From assembly GCA_035041965.1 (NCBI GenBank), contig JAPYMA010002005.1, positions 1 through 64,000 of the forward strand: DNA of 64,000 nt, given 5' to 3'. Positions within the stretch are counted from its first letter, which is position 1. Each line of letters opens with the position of its first letter. Below, piece after piece: positions 1 to 12,679 of the stretch. Below the pieces are notes generated by a model, which worked only from the letters and a program-made list of their open reading frames with translations, searched no databases and was not told where the DNA came from. A program made the position numbers and the translations under genes. This DNA is from Anisakis pegreffii. Lineage: Eukaryota > Nematoda > Chromadorea > Rhabditida > Anisakidae.

Positions 1-2036
1 TTTAAAAATAGAAGAACCAAAAGCAAAAGTGACACGTTGAAGTTTCGTGAGTGACAAAAATTGAATTGGGCTATGTTCAGTTTCACTTACGCGCTATAAA
101 TGATTTTGATTGATTGACGAAAGAAGTGGGCTGATGAAGAAAATAATGAATAGAAACGAATATGCATATGTTATCAATCCGTCAGCCCAACAATGAACAT
201 AAGAGTTTGTTACTGATTTTGGTTTAAGGAACGCAACGATGCTGAATTTGAAAAGTGTCATGAACACAACTTGATGAATAATGAATAGTTGCCGCATTCA
301 AATATCCATAATTAAAAATAGTTTTGTGAATGCATGTTCAGTTCAATGTGCACAACTTTAGTAATGTAAGCAGAAGAAGATTCAGTGAAAAACACACTGA
401 AGCAGCCAAAGCTACGTGAAAGTGATAAAGATGAGACTGAATTGAGAGCATCCATCACAAGAGGAACAACGTTCATAACGCATCACCACTCTCATTGCAG
501 ATACCGATAGGTGTTCTTGGATTGGTTTTTTAAAATCAAATACATTTGCTGTTATCAGTTCATGTCAACGCTCAAGTACAATTACATATTTGTTCACGGT
601 AAAGGTACACCTTCTGTTAGCAATTACGAATGGCATATAATTCCATACTTCCGCAATGACACTCCGCGACAGAACAAATGCCAGTTTGATATGACTTTGC
701 TTCGAATACACACAACAAAATATGCGAAGCATTTTCTGCATTTCGTATTCGACTGAAGCGATTTTTGAAGCTGATTCAATCGTTTTGTTTTAGATCTGTT
801 TGAAAGTAAATTTTATACTTCAGTTTTGACGGTCAATTTTGCTGAATGCCTCCAAATTCAAGCTCAAAAACGTGCATTAAAAATCGAAATAAAATAAATT
901 ACACCAACCGTGTTTCAGCAAACAAGTGGTCTACATTCGCTTCACGATTCACAATAAAATTGTAAGCAAAAGATAATTCATCTTAATGCATTATTGGTCA
1001 GCAACATAAATTTTTTCAAACGATCGTAAAATTGATTCATTCAGACAGATGAATCGCTTGAAACGTTATCTGATAACAAATGAAAGGCACCGTTGCTGTG
1101 GAAAAGCATGATACGTTCACAGCGATGACGAACTTCAGCAAATAAGCTATCAAATTTTTGTTGAAGTTTGAATGCAAGGATGATTCGCACACAGATAATC
1201 ACGATGCTTTTCGATGGAAATATGGGAATATATTCAGAAATGATGATTGAGTATTAATTTATTTGCAGGTTTTAGTAAAATTATGAGACCGAAATGTCAA
1301 GTTCTATAGCAGTCAGCTTCAGCGATTTATCTGACTTGATGCTATCAGAAGTTTGGAATAGCTAACAATAAGGCAACGATTTGGTTGGCAATTTACGAAA
1401 TTCCCAGATGTGCTCTGCTGAGCCTCACTTAAATTTTACAAGAGTAGTTTCAACTGAATTGCCCATGCTTATGAACATTATATACTACATCGAGCGTGAT
1501 AGTGCGCCATTATGGATAAAGAACTCTTTTCGAACAAATAAGTGATATGATTAGACGTCAGCGTTGAGCTTGTGAGATGGAAAGCTGAAATTTGAGAATT
1601 ACGAGAAAAGGTTGTTGACTGACAGAAACTCTGTAATATGGCCAATTTACTCGATCGAATGGATACAACTGTTCACAGAAAAAGAAAATGAAATGTGCAG
1701 AAAAAGTATTCGAAATAAGTCAATTCTAGTTACGAGCGAACATGAATGGTGCATACACAAATTAACATCAGTGAATACTTCGACCTCTACGAACACATAA
1801 TAGCAAGTGTAATTCATTTCTTGAACTGTCGTTCAAAAATTCTCTGATGAATCTTACCAGTATTATAAACTGATTATATCAAAAAGTAAATAATAGCGAC
1901 AGAAGTGCATTAGTCGAGATGCTCATTCATTATAATAATTACCAAAATTACTTCAAGTAGATAAGGGATGTTTGATAAAACCGTTGCCGCAAAATATTTT
2001 CATAAGAAAGCAAATACAGATTGTCCGATCAGAATA

Positions 2037-2207
2037 AAACCTTGATTAAATCTAACAAAAATTGCACAATCCCTGCAGAATTATGAACGAACGAACAAAG
2101 AGAATAGCAATACTCGTGGGGAAAGTGTTATGAGATGGAATTGTCTCGATGAAGAAAAAACCTTGATTAGTTCCAATAAAAATTGCACAATTCCTATAGA
2201 ATCATGA
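2037..2207. repeat. Imperfect direct repeat, two copies of about 50 bp
   Basis: The segments at about 2037-2087 and 2157-2207 are near copies about 120 bp apart. They share CCTTGATTA, AAAAATTGCACAAT and a run ending in ATCATGAA/TTATGAA, with scattered substitutions. They have no coding potential and look like an old local duplication. Confidence 0.6.
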
Positions 2208-4919
2208 ATTTTTGTTCTTTACTTTCATTTTTGTTCAGCTGCAATCAAATGGTGATTGTGCTGAATAATGAGGCAAATAGAATGATGACGTTTAGTGGAA
2301 TGAATGAATCGATTTGACGGCGCTGAATCATGAGATCGTGGCCATTATAAGGGCAATAAAAATTCATGGTTACGATGCAACGCTATCAAATCTAATTCAT
2401 TCTTATTCAAGTCTTTTCAATATGTGCTGCTGCTGCTGCTGATTGAGAACTATTGGAACAGCTCATGTCGACAATTCTTTCTTATGAATAACATTCTCCG
2501 AACTCATACAAAACTACCATTTATTCGGTATTTGCTGATCAAATTCTCACACTGTTTACTCGCGTCATTCATAACGCAAATACCATTAGCGTGAGCGTAA
2601 TCATGCAGTGTTTACTTTACTCTTGATTTTCAAAAATAATCCTCTTTGATCACTGTTTTTGGGTGATGGAATTTATTGAGTTCCGAACAAAAATTCAGTG
2701 TGAGTTGATTGGAATTGCGAGACTGAAATGTTTTTAATAATGCCGATTTGTGCATGAAAGAAGCAGTTGATTCATCAATTGTACATTAATTAATCGTATA
2801 TCAACTACAACTTCTGCATGACTCATTCAGACGGCACATTGTTGTTTGTGCCGAAATGTAAGTTTATGCGAGTCTTATCGCTTAGTCGTTTTGCCATTTC
2901 CTAAGGCGGTCCATTCGCGGCGATATTTGCTGAAAGGATAAAGTTATAAAACCCACTCAGATCGGTGCGATTTAGAGAAGTGCAACGAAAATTTGCATAG
3001 AAAAGTACAGCACATGGACGGATTTGATAATCAAAACGAACAGTGAATTTTACATTCCAACCAAAATCAAGGCACTCAAGTAAAATGAGACGTAAAGTGC
3101 AAGCAAGTATGGGTACTCAAGTAACGGTAGTATGTTGCTCTAATTGTAAGTCGAAGAATACGCTAAAAATTCATTGATATGCACGTTCGAATGCAGCCCG
3201 TTGACATTATCACTGCTATTCATCAGTCGTTATTATCACTTCTACTATCATTTCATTAACACAACAGACCATGTTGTTATTGTGCAAATACATCGCATGT
3301 CTCATTGCCAGCTGCTCGACAATTACGTTTACTACGCAAAACAACACTGCAAACAATCCAATCCAACCTAATATAATGGCCTAATCGTAAGTGAGCTATT
3401 TGGCATAATATAATGACACGAATTTTCATAAGCTGTTGCAGGGAAATTTGGAATAAATAATGTATGCTCATATTCATAATATACTGCTCGTATTTATACC
3501 GGTGAGGCGATATGAACGCTAAATTTGCAATGCAGTTGAAGGAATTTTGGTCATTTAATCATAAAAGTTGCCGTATTTCTTGAGTTAGCGTCTATTCTGT
3601 CCTTTATTCTATTCTATCTTCATATAATATTCAACTTGTAGCTTGATTCTAGGCTGCAGTAAAATCTCAAGTACTTGAAGTTCTAATGAAATCTATTTCT
3701 AATCGAACACAACAATCAGCGTAAAAAAACATTGACTGAATAAACGAAAGATGCAAATACGACAATAGTGCTTTCAATGAGCAGTACGTCGAACACACAC
3801 ACACACACAAAAATCATTTTATATTTTAATTAATTCCCATATGTCATTAGAAACTTCGCTATAGTTTTTGTCATCGAAAGTTCGTTACCAGCATTCGGCT
3901 ATGCAATTTTTAGAAAATAGCTTGAAAATTGGTGCATTCAAATCGATTTCTGAGTCAAACGATATCAACAGCGGAAGAAATTATTTCATCAGAAAGAGAG
4001 CATTCGAAAAGATATTCGTTCAGATGGAGGAAAATAGCATTTGTTCAAAAAGTTTGAATACAAATGATGAATGTTGTTTAAACAAAGACTGATAATCGAA
4101 GTTATCACCGTCATATCATCGTAACATAGTTAATATGTATGATGCTATCCATATTCAGCGCTTTGACACATCACACATCTGTTGTCCAATAATTGTTTTT
4201 ATTCTAGATTAGTGATATGTGTGCAACAACAACTCATTGTAAACGTTTCTTGAAAGCAATTAATGATAGATCGCATTAAGTTTCATCCTATCATCAACTC
4301 ATCTCACAGCGAAGTGCCGTCATATGATAAGTTTTTGACAAATAAAGAAAAGAATCGATCCTCCTTCACACGCTCTATTGTCATGCAGGGAGTAAGTTAT
4401 TAGCAAGCTTCATTCTACGAACACAATTTAGTCTCATTTACTCAGCAACGATTATCAATATCAATAAACGACTGCTGCACTCAAGCGCTTTCATCATAGA
4501 CGGACTTTGAAAAGAGGCTTAGCTTCGCTTATATGTCGTCAAATTGCTTCGTTTTCGAACTGGCAACCATCCTATTCATTTTAGAAAATTTTTTTCTGAA
4601 GTGTCTGCAGGTGCAAATTCAATTCGCTATGCTAAATACAACAGAAGCCTAACAAGTGCCTGAAACAACCGTCATACTTGTTCTAGCCATATCCACATAA
4701 AAATGTATCGGACTGTAAGCGACATCATGCTGGACGCATTGAACTGAAAAATCACGATACAATCCTCTCTTGAATTGTAAGTTCACTGATTAAATTGCAA
4801 TAAAAAGTCGATATAAATTTTCAAATAAAAATGAAATTAGAAAGGCACTGAGACGTTTGAAGCTAGTGTTTGCAAAACATCGACCATTTTCTCAATTTGA
4901 AAATTTTAATTTGAAGTAT

Positions 4920-5245
4920 TAATATCGGTATCATTTTTCCATACCGATACGATACCGGTATTGAAAAGCCACTTTTGAAATACAGAAATATGACTTGTTC
5001 AACTTATTCTTTTTGAGCCATTTATTTAACAAATCACTCACCAAAACTCGAGAAATTCAACAAAAAATACAATAAAAACAAAAATGGGTATGATTCATGA
5101 TGCTCCAGTCGTGATGGATATACTACCAAATTCATTTAAAATGACTTGTGATATGAATACAGGAAGTACCGTGAATATCGACAGCATGAATCCCGAGATC
5201 GGTATCGCTTTTCTAATACCGGTATTCGGTATTAGCGAGATCTCC
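4920..5245. repeat. Cluster of GGTAT/ATACC inverted motifs
   Basis: Several copies of ATCGGTAT, ATACCGAT and ATACCGGTATT occur at about 4925-4965 and 5198-5232. The second group contains a small inverted repeat, CTAATACCG ... CGGTATTAG, around a short loop. The origin is unknown; it may be a decayed satellite or a transposon end. Confidence 0.45.
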
Positions 5246-8200
5246 TGCAAACACTATATGAAGCGCACAGAGCTTTGCTGATTATCTGAAGTGAACGCAA
5301 CGAGATAAACAAATAAACTGCAATGAACTACATGATAAAATATTACTGATGGTAGCGTTCAGCTGCGTAGGAACACTAGCATTCGCTGAAGTGATACAGA
5401 CTCGTTCGACGAGTACGGATAATGGGCTGGCAAATTGACTCTTCAGAATGTTATTGCTGTATTCTTGTTGAAGTGTACGCGACTGAGTAACGTCGTAATG
5501 AATCCAGAATAAAACTTAACAAAATTATCGAATTCACAACACGATAACATTTTCAAATCAGTCACGCTTCGCGTAACATTCTCTTCCTCTTCTAATTGCT
5601 ATAATGAAGCATCAAAAGCTTACGTTAAAATGTTGTCTGCTTTTCGTAATGCCAAACGTTTCACAGATAGCACCATCGAATGACTGATCAGCAGCACCAA
5701 TTCACATCTCAATAAAAGCAAGTAAGATCGGTGGTATTCAAGGCGATAAATAGTTAGTACTGCAGTTGACTTATAGGCAAGCAGGCGTTGAGAAAATCGC
5801 ATTGAGCACAGTCCATCTCAAATCAGCAATAGCTTCAATGATCACTATTACGGCTGATTGATGAGGCGGAAGCTGCTGCGATTATTTTTGCATAAAGTCG
5901 ATGCATGAAGAGGAAACTGGTCCTTCTTGAAACTGCGCATTTGTGAGCGCTAAACGAACTTGACTACTCATGTTTCAGGAAAATAAAGATGGAAAGTTAA
6001 TAGAGAACGAGATTGGCACCACAAAAACGCTGGCTGATCAGAGTATTTAGTGAATGGAAGATGGCAATTAGAAGCGATTTCACCAGTTTGTGTGAAAAAG
6101 AAATGATGGCAATTGCAACCGCATCTCACATGTACGGAACATCAAAAGGCAATATCATTCGAATACGAACTAATCGATGAAATTTCTGAGTTCGTTTGAA
6201 ATTGACATCAAATTGATTACAAGATTTCAGGAACGCATTTTGAATGCACTTCTAAAAATCTATAAGGTTACATTTTTATTAAAACTTTTACAAAGCAGTG
6301 AAAATTATTGATGAGAACAGAAATAACAAAAGAACATCGGAATAAAACAAGTGAATCGAGCTAATTTGAATTTGTTCATGATGAAGTTGAATGGCATCGT
6401 TTTCCTATCGGTTCCACTTGAGTGACAGTATTGCGAAGCTTTTTGCCATATGCTTTCGGATCAAATCCGATTCATTGGAATGTGTCTCGTCTCGTCGAAA
6501 TCTCGAAATTTGCCACATCCGACAAATCAATCAATCTCAATTCAGCAATTGATGATTGCATGCTTGCTCTATGCAGACCAATTTTTTGATTTCAGAACAG
6601 ACTGAATAAAAGATCGGAAAAAAGCATCAAATCTTACAATTTTTTACAAATTACAATTTACAACACCATATCTTCCGTCCCCTTTGTCCGCCGCAAAAAA
6701 TTTTTGCATATTCATAACCAGCTCTACAATATGCTATACATCTCATCCCGAAACGTTGGGGTAAGTTCGTGACCTTCCCTTGTTAGAAAAACTAAGTTCG
6801 AATTAGTTTTGCAGCTGATTCGCATAAAATTGTACAAAATGCAGATTATTCAATCAGTTTCTTCGATCCGTCGCCTTCGAAGTGCTTGATTACTAAAGTC
6901 TGCTGAATTGAACTGATCATAAACTGAATCGCTAGCCACTAAAGTTGAGAAGAGCATAATATTGAACGATGTAATGAGAATCAGATTAAAAACGTGCAAA
7001 AGAGGAGCACTGCAACAGTGGTTGTTCAACTGTTTCACAGAACTCATCTCCTCAACTGCGCAATATAAACTATATCATGATGTCGAATGATGCTTTATAG
7101 TTGACGCTTGCAGGATGTGTCGAAAAATTTTCAATAAGTGATCACGATGTACATTTGTCATCGTCATTAAAAAAAGTATGATTGCACGACAAAACCAATT
7201 TGTGATTCAGTCATACGCCCACTCTTCACCACTCACAAATGCGTCTCTTCACAACCATAAAAACAGTTGCCACTGAAAAGTAATCAATTGTTGTTTGAAC
7301 ATCGCTAATAAGCAATCCTTTCCGAGCACGGAACACTTGAGAATTCAATTTCAGCAACAAATGCAACATAAATTCCAAATTCATCTTCAGCTTCGATGAT
7401 GAATTATTTCGCTAATCTCTAGCCTCGCCAGATAAGCAAATTTCTCATGAATAAAAAACTTTCATGGCCAGAAGCAAGTGCGAGTGTGAGACGCTGAGAA
7501 TTTATTAATTGATCACTCCATTCTGTTCACAATTTTGATCTCTTCATGTCCCAGCAAATATTCCTTTCCAAACGCTGCAGCATGCAATATCATTAATCAA
7601 GTTCTTCACTACTCGACAGGTTGACGTAATTAACGGAAACACCAAACTCATCATGTTGTGCTGTTTGTATTGCTTGGCATTTTTAGCATTAAAAAACTCT
7701 CAGACACCACCACTACAAACTTTTTTTACACAGTAAACAAATCAATTTGTCATTATGACGATTGCTTTCTAATTTTTTATTCGAATCGATTATATCAATT
7801 AGCAATTTCATTTTCCAACTGTCCATTATTTCAATGAGCTCGACACGAGATGGCGCTATCAACGAAAATCGAATAGCTCAGCAAATATCATCCCACTCAA
7901 ACAAAATGATTGAACGAAGATAGACATGAACGATGAAAATTACACAATCAAATTAATTCATCAATATCAGACACAACCGAATAAACAAATTCAAATGCTT
8001 GCAATGATCCAATGAGATGAATGATGACTGATACGTTTCAATGGATCATTAGCACTGATTAAGAAACGTTATTTTTTTTAAAAAGTTCACACTCAAACAA
8101 TAGAAGAACAAAAAATAAAATAAAAATCAACAAATTCATAAGGGAATAATAAACTGAAAAAATGGCCGCAAATGGAAGATGAGAGAGAATAAAATGTTAA

Positions 8201-8865
8201 GTAATTAAAGAATACAACTGAAAGCAATGAGATTTATAATACAATTGCAAGCGTTTCATTGACTAGCGTGAAATTAGCGTGAGATTTGATTTCTTGTTTG
8301 AACAATGGATATTCTTTTATTCAAAGAATAAAGCATGCTTTGAAATGATTCAAGTTTATATTGTGCAATAATCGCAACAGTTCTTCGAAAAGTTTTGAGT
8401 GGGACAACGAACGTGCTCGACGGAGTAAAAAAGCATCTAAATTAGCATTATCATTTGAATTTGCGCCCTTCACAAATTAGGTTAACAGGAGCACTGCGCT
8501 CTGTTCGGCGAATATTTATGACTATTCAGTCCATCATATGAACACCCCAGAATCACACTAACGGCTCATTTGAATATTGTGCCTTAAGGATATTAATATA
8601 CAGTTTTTTGCACACTTCGGTCGTCAATCAACGAAATAACACCATTATATCCTCTTCATGCGCTACTATCACTAAGGAACTGTATTGACTGCAAGTTATG
8701 AGTTCAAATAATGAAGAATGAAGAGGAAGCTCATCAGAATGAAGAGGAAGCTGCATCTATTTCACAGCGAAACTTGAACCGAAATAAAACTTAATTTAAT
8801 TCAGAAAAAGCGAGAAATTGCGAGCGATCTAGAGGGTTTGAAAAGGCGATGTTCTGTTGCTGGTT

Positions 8866-8871
8866 TTTATT
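8866..8871 (-). promoter_or_regulatory. Candidate polyadenylation signal for WDR37
   Basis: AATAAA lies on the minus strand 86 nt after the WDR37 stop codon. This is a usual distance for an animal 3' UTR. AATAAA is frequent by chance in AT-rich DNA, so it is only a candidate. Confidence 0.4.
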
Positions 8872-8956
8872 CTCGTTACCCTCAACGCATTTGAGTACAA
8901 CGCTATTATGCGATTGTTCTGAATCAGGCAAACGACTGCTAAAAATATTTCTGGAT

Positions 8957-11900
8957 TTATTCTTTTCCCGTCGATGTTTTCCAAGCAATAATTTGTTTGT
9001 CAAATCCACACGTTATCAAATCATTTGCAGCGTGATCATCTGCCCATGCAGCACAACAAACCATACGTCGATGACTCTGAAATGATCATGCAAAATTTGA
9101 GAAATATTCATATTGGAGAATCATTCTGTATGGAAGCATTCTGAAGAAATATTAATCTCAAAAGCCATACATTCCGTATGAAATGCGCTACAAATCACCA
9201 GATGATTAAAAATACCACAGGTTACAATCCTATGAAATATTCTATAACGTGAAATGAACGAACCCTTCCGTTTGCTCGTGGTAGTCTCGTGATCCGAACG
9301 CTATTTAGATCGTAAACTCGCACATTACGATTATCATGCGGTATGGCAACAAAATTTTTCGGTGATATCGCCAGTCTGTTTATTGCACTATCCAAACGCA
9401 CCGTCGCTATCGCGCTTCGCATATTACGCAAATCCCAAACCTTAGAAGCAATTTTTTGTTACTTTTAAATATCGACCGCAAATCTTACGATGTCATTAAT
9501 GTCTTCTTTTGAAACTGTGTTCTCGTTGAGACTTTGGTGAAAATAAATCCACGCAAACGGTATGAATCTGAATGAGCAGTTTAATCATTTATGACTTTCA
9601 TCATTTTCAGAAATCGATGAATACAACTTCAAAATACTTTCTGCCATAACTTCTTCCCTCTTTTTCTTTTATGGATTGTAAAAGATGTACTGAAACGACA
9701 AGAAACGTTCACCAAATCACCTTAATCGAACGATCATCACTGCCCGAGACGAGTTTATCGGTTGCCGAGAACACAACTGATGTAACCGAGCTGAAAGTCA
9801 CTTCATTTCAGTCAATTTGGGATAAATTAATCAGACTAACTAGTAAATCTTATGCAAACATTTCGAATAGTTTACTCGTTATGTCCTTGGAAGACGGCAA
9901 CCGAATGAATTGGTTCACGAAAATCCCAAAGACGAAATGTTGAATCACGACTCGCGGTTACAACAAGTTTTTGAGAAGTATGCGCACTACAATAATTCAA
10001 CTCATCATCGTGACCTGAATGAATGGATCTCTATTCAATTTCACACGAGCAATTTAACTGTTTAAACTCTGATTCATGAGTTTAAAAAAACACATCAAGT
10101 AATTCAAGCCTAAAATACGTTGCTGTTGAATAAAATATTAAAGTGGAAATTAAAATGTATGAGAAGTGAATAAAAACCAGAGAGAAGGTTGAGTATTTCG
10201 CCACGTTCAGCATCGTAAATATTCGCCATTCGATCCCAACTCGCCGTAATAATTTGCTCACCTCCAGCGATCCAGTCAACCGCAATAACCACACCCGTAT
10301 GACCAGTCAAACGACGCAACGGTTGACGAATGCATGACACTTCGCTTATATCATTCTCTAAATTTATTCCATTTCATTTTTTCACACATAGCAAATCTAA
10401 GGATGTCCGTCAGTATAAATGCAGTGTTAAGGGCATTTCATGAACTAATTTACGATAAGAAAAATTACACTTGTTGACGATATAATTGTTGAGACAACTG
10501 AATGTACACATATGTTTAATAACTGATAAGACATCTGAATGCATACAGAGGAAAACGAGTGTGATATCACGCTTCAGATTCGCACGAAGAGAGCTCACTT
10601 CAGGTTTCAATCCATCCGAGAGTTTAAATTAAATTTCCCGTTTACTATCCAATATCATTATTCAAACAAAATTCATTTGAAAAAAGCAACATTTGAATGA
10701 TTCACAAACAGCTAACCAAAACGAAAGGAAGTCCTCAACCCACCAACAAAACTTTATCAACAGTTTTTTAAAAAAAAAGAAAACAAACCGGCCATATTTT
10801 CTTCGTTTAAATTATTCAGATCTCGTTCAGCTGGTAATTCTTCTTCCTCACTACTTCCAATTTGATGATGATGATGCACGCCACCTAAAAAGAATCACGA
10901 TGAAGTTTGGTAGAAGAATTGAATTGAAGCAATTAAGAACAATATTGAGAGTGTAATAACACGACTAATTAAGGACTGTTACCGCTGACAGACGCCTTCC
11001 ACAGATGAGCCGTATGATCACCACTCGCCGTTGCGATTGTAAGATCCGACGGATCGACCGATAACGGACTGAACGCTACGGCATTCACTGATCCAGAATG
11101 ACCACTGTACTGTGCCAAGCAGCAACCAGAATCCAATGACCACAATAAACACGTTTGGTCTAAAAGTTGAAAGTTCAATTCTATTATCGCAACACTGAAC
11201 TTAGAACAAAAACGCTTTTTCTTTTCTGTTGTTGTTGTCAGTTTACGTTATTTCCTTTTATTTTAGGACAAAGAAGATAAGATATCGAAAGCTGAGTTAA
11301 CAATCGGCAAACAAGAAAACTGTACAGAGAACAATTTCAGGGACGGACCGGCTGAAGCACTCGCGAGAACAGGCTGACTGCCTCTCGACGTTGCAACGTG
11401 CCAAACACCGTCACGATGACCCGTAAAATTACGAACATACTTGAATCTGCGCGAGCCGTCACTAACACCAACTTTAAAACTCTGTACAAGTTTACCGGGT
11501 GGCACTCGAAATGCCGTCTTCAGTTTTTGACCCATCTGAATTGCTGTAATTTTGTTGATGAGTTAACTATAATGATGAATGGACAACAACTTTATTTTAT
11601 GAAAATATTCGAAAATCTTTCGGATTGTTGATTCGTATCGAATGACTGCCACAAAGGTATGTGTAGTAGAAATTGACGCGTTTTCGTGTTGATGGATAGT
11701 GATGCAATGCATTGATTGCATCAAGAGATAAGCATCGTAAACATTCACCTTTTTTGCCAGATTCTTTGCGTCCGATGGTTGTTTCATTGGATATCGCTAA
11801 TAAATCGGTTGGAATCGATACTGATTCACCGAAACGTTCACTTAGCTGATTCAGTTTTGATCGAACTGAAATTAGCTTTTTTGAGACGATTTCTTTCATT

Positions 11901-12679
11901 CATGAAACGACTGAATGATGACCAGTGGCAGCCAGCAACAATATTAACATCTGTTGCCATGCTCAATTTGATTTTGCATTGTTCACTTTCGAAAATCAAT
12001 ATACAATAAAAACACGATGACGAATTCCAAGAAAAACGTCGAATCATTGCATTTTAAATTAGAAATGGTATATTTCGCTTGAATTCCACTCGTTTTCAAC
12101 TACTCATTCGACTTCTTGAGAACACGCTTAAAGAGCGATTGATTTAGGAGAATATCAAAAAAAATCAAGGTAAACATCCACATACGTGCACAATTTTCAG
12201 AATAGAGCGCATCAAATTCCTTCTCAATGAGACCAAACAATTCATACAAACGCGCTCTGAAAGATCACTTTGCATTCAGCAACATTTATGCCAATTCAGC
12301 AATGATTATTCACATTATGAGCAATTTTATTTTCAACACATAATGAATAGATGCAGCAAATTCGCTCATCGAAGTTTCAAATGTGACCGATGAAGTGTCC
12401 GAATTGTTCCGACTGCGAGTAAATAATTTCCCTAAACCAAATATTGACTCACCAGAACCGGTTTGTTGTGATTCACTCGATTAAAAAAACTGTTGATAAA
12501 ATTTGAATTTTACTTCACAAGAACGGTTAGGTAAGATAACGAAACCTATAGGGCGGTGTAAGTTGTTGATCATTGTCGAGCAATTTCTCCATTTTCTCAG
12601 AGACGTTCATTAAGAGTAATTCACTGTCAGTAGAACTTCGGATTCGTTGTTTATGGGTTGTGCTTCTGGATGTGGTCAT
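8957..12679 (-). CDS. wdr37: WDR37 orthologue, WD40-repeat scaffold
   Basis: Eleven exons on the minus strand (high to low): 12679-12546, 12256-12186, 11865-11749, 11543-11349, 11159-10983, 10884-10789, 10357-10178, 10014-9876, 9790-9721, 9440-9264, 9076-8957. They join in phase to 492 codons (491 aa), close to human WDR37 (494). Residues 45-107 match the conserved helical region ([19 protein letters not shown]). WD repeats follow: [99 protein letters not shown] and the C-terminal SHRRMVCC ... [11 protein letters not shown]. The acidic exon at 10884-10789 matches the acidic linker of vertebrate WDR37. In vertebrates WDR37 forms a complex with PACS proteins; that role here is inferred by orthology. 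The ATG at 12679 is chosen because the joined frame begins there and gives the family length. The acceptor before 9440 is AAG rather than CAG. Confidence 0.95.

Larger units (their letters stand above)
1..8956. other. Intergenic region, no supported gene
   Basis: I find no open frame here with recognisable protein similarity or a chain of phase-consistent exons. All open frames are short, with the longest about 90 codons, and many begin at non-ATG codons. The stretch holds an imperfect direct repeat near 2037-2207, a short AC microsatellite near 3796-3809, a cluster of GGTAT/ATACC motifs at 4920-5245 and a 22-bp tandem duplication near 8714-8753. It lies downstream of WDR37, so the last few hundred bases probably include that gene's 3' UTR and termination region. 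Confidence 0.6.

Noticed and set aside
8791..9009. Minus-strand open frame over the WDR37 3' end
   Set aside because: It is out of frame with the WD40 exon. The true frame stops at 8957 after AWKTSTGKE.
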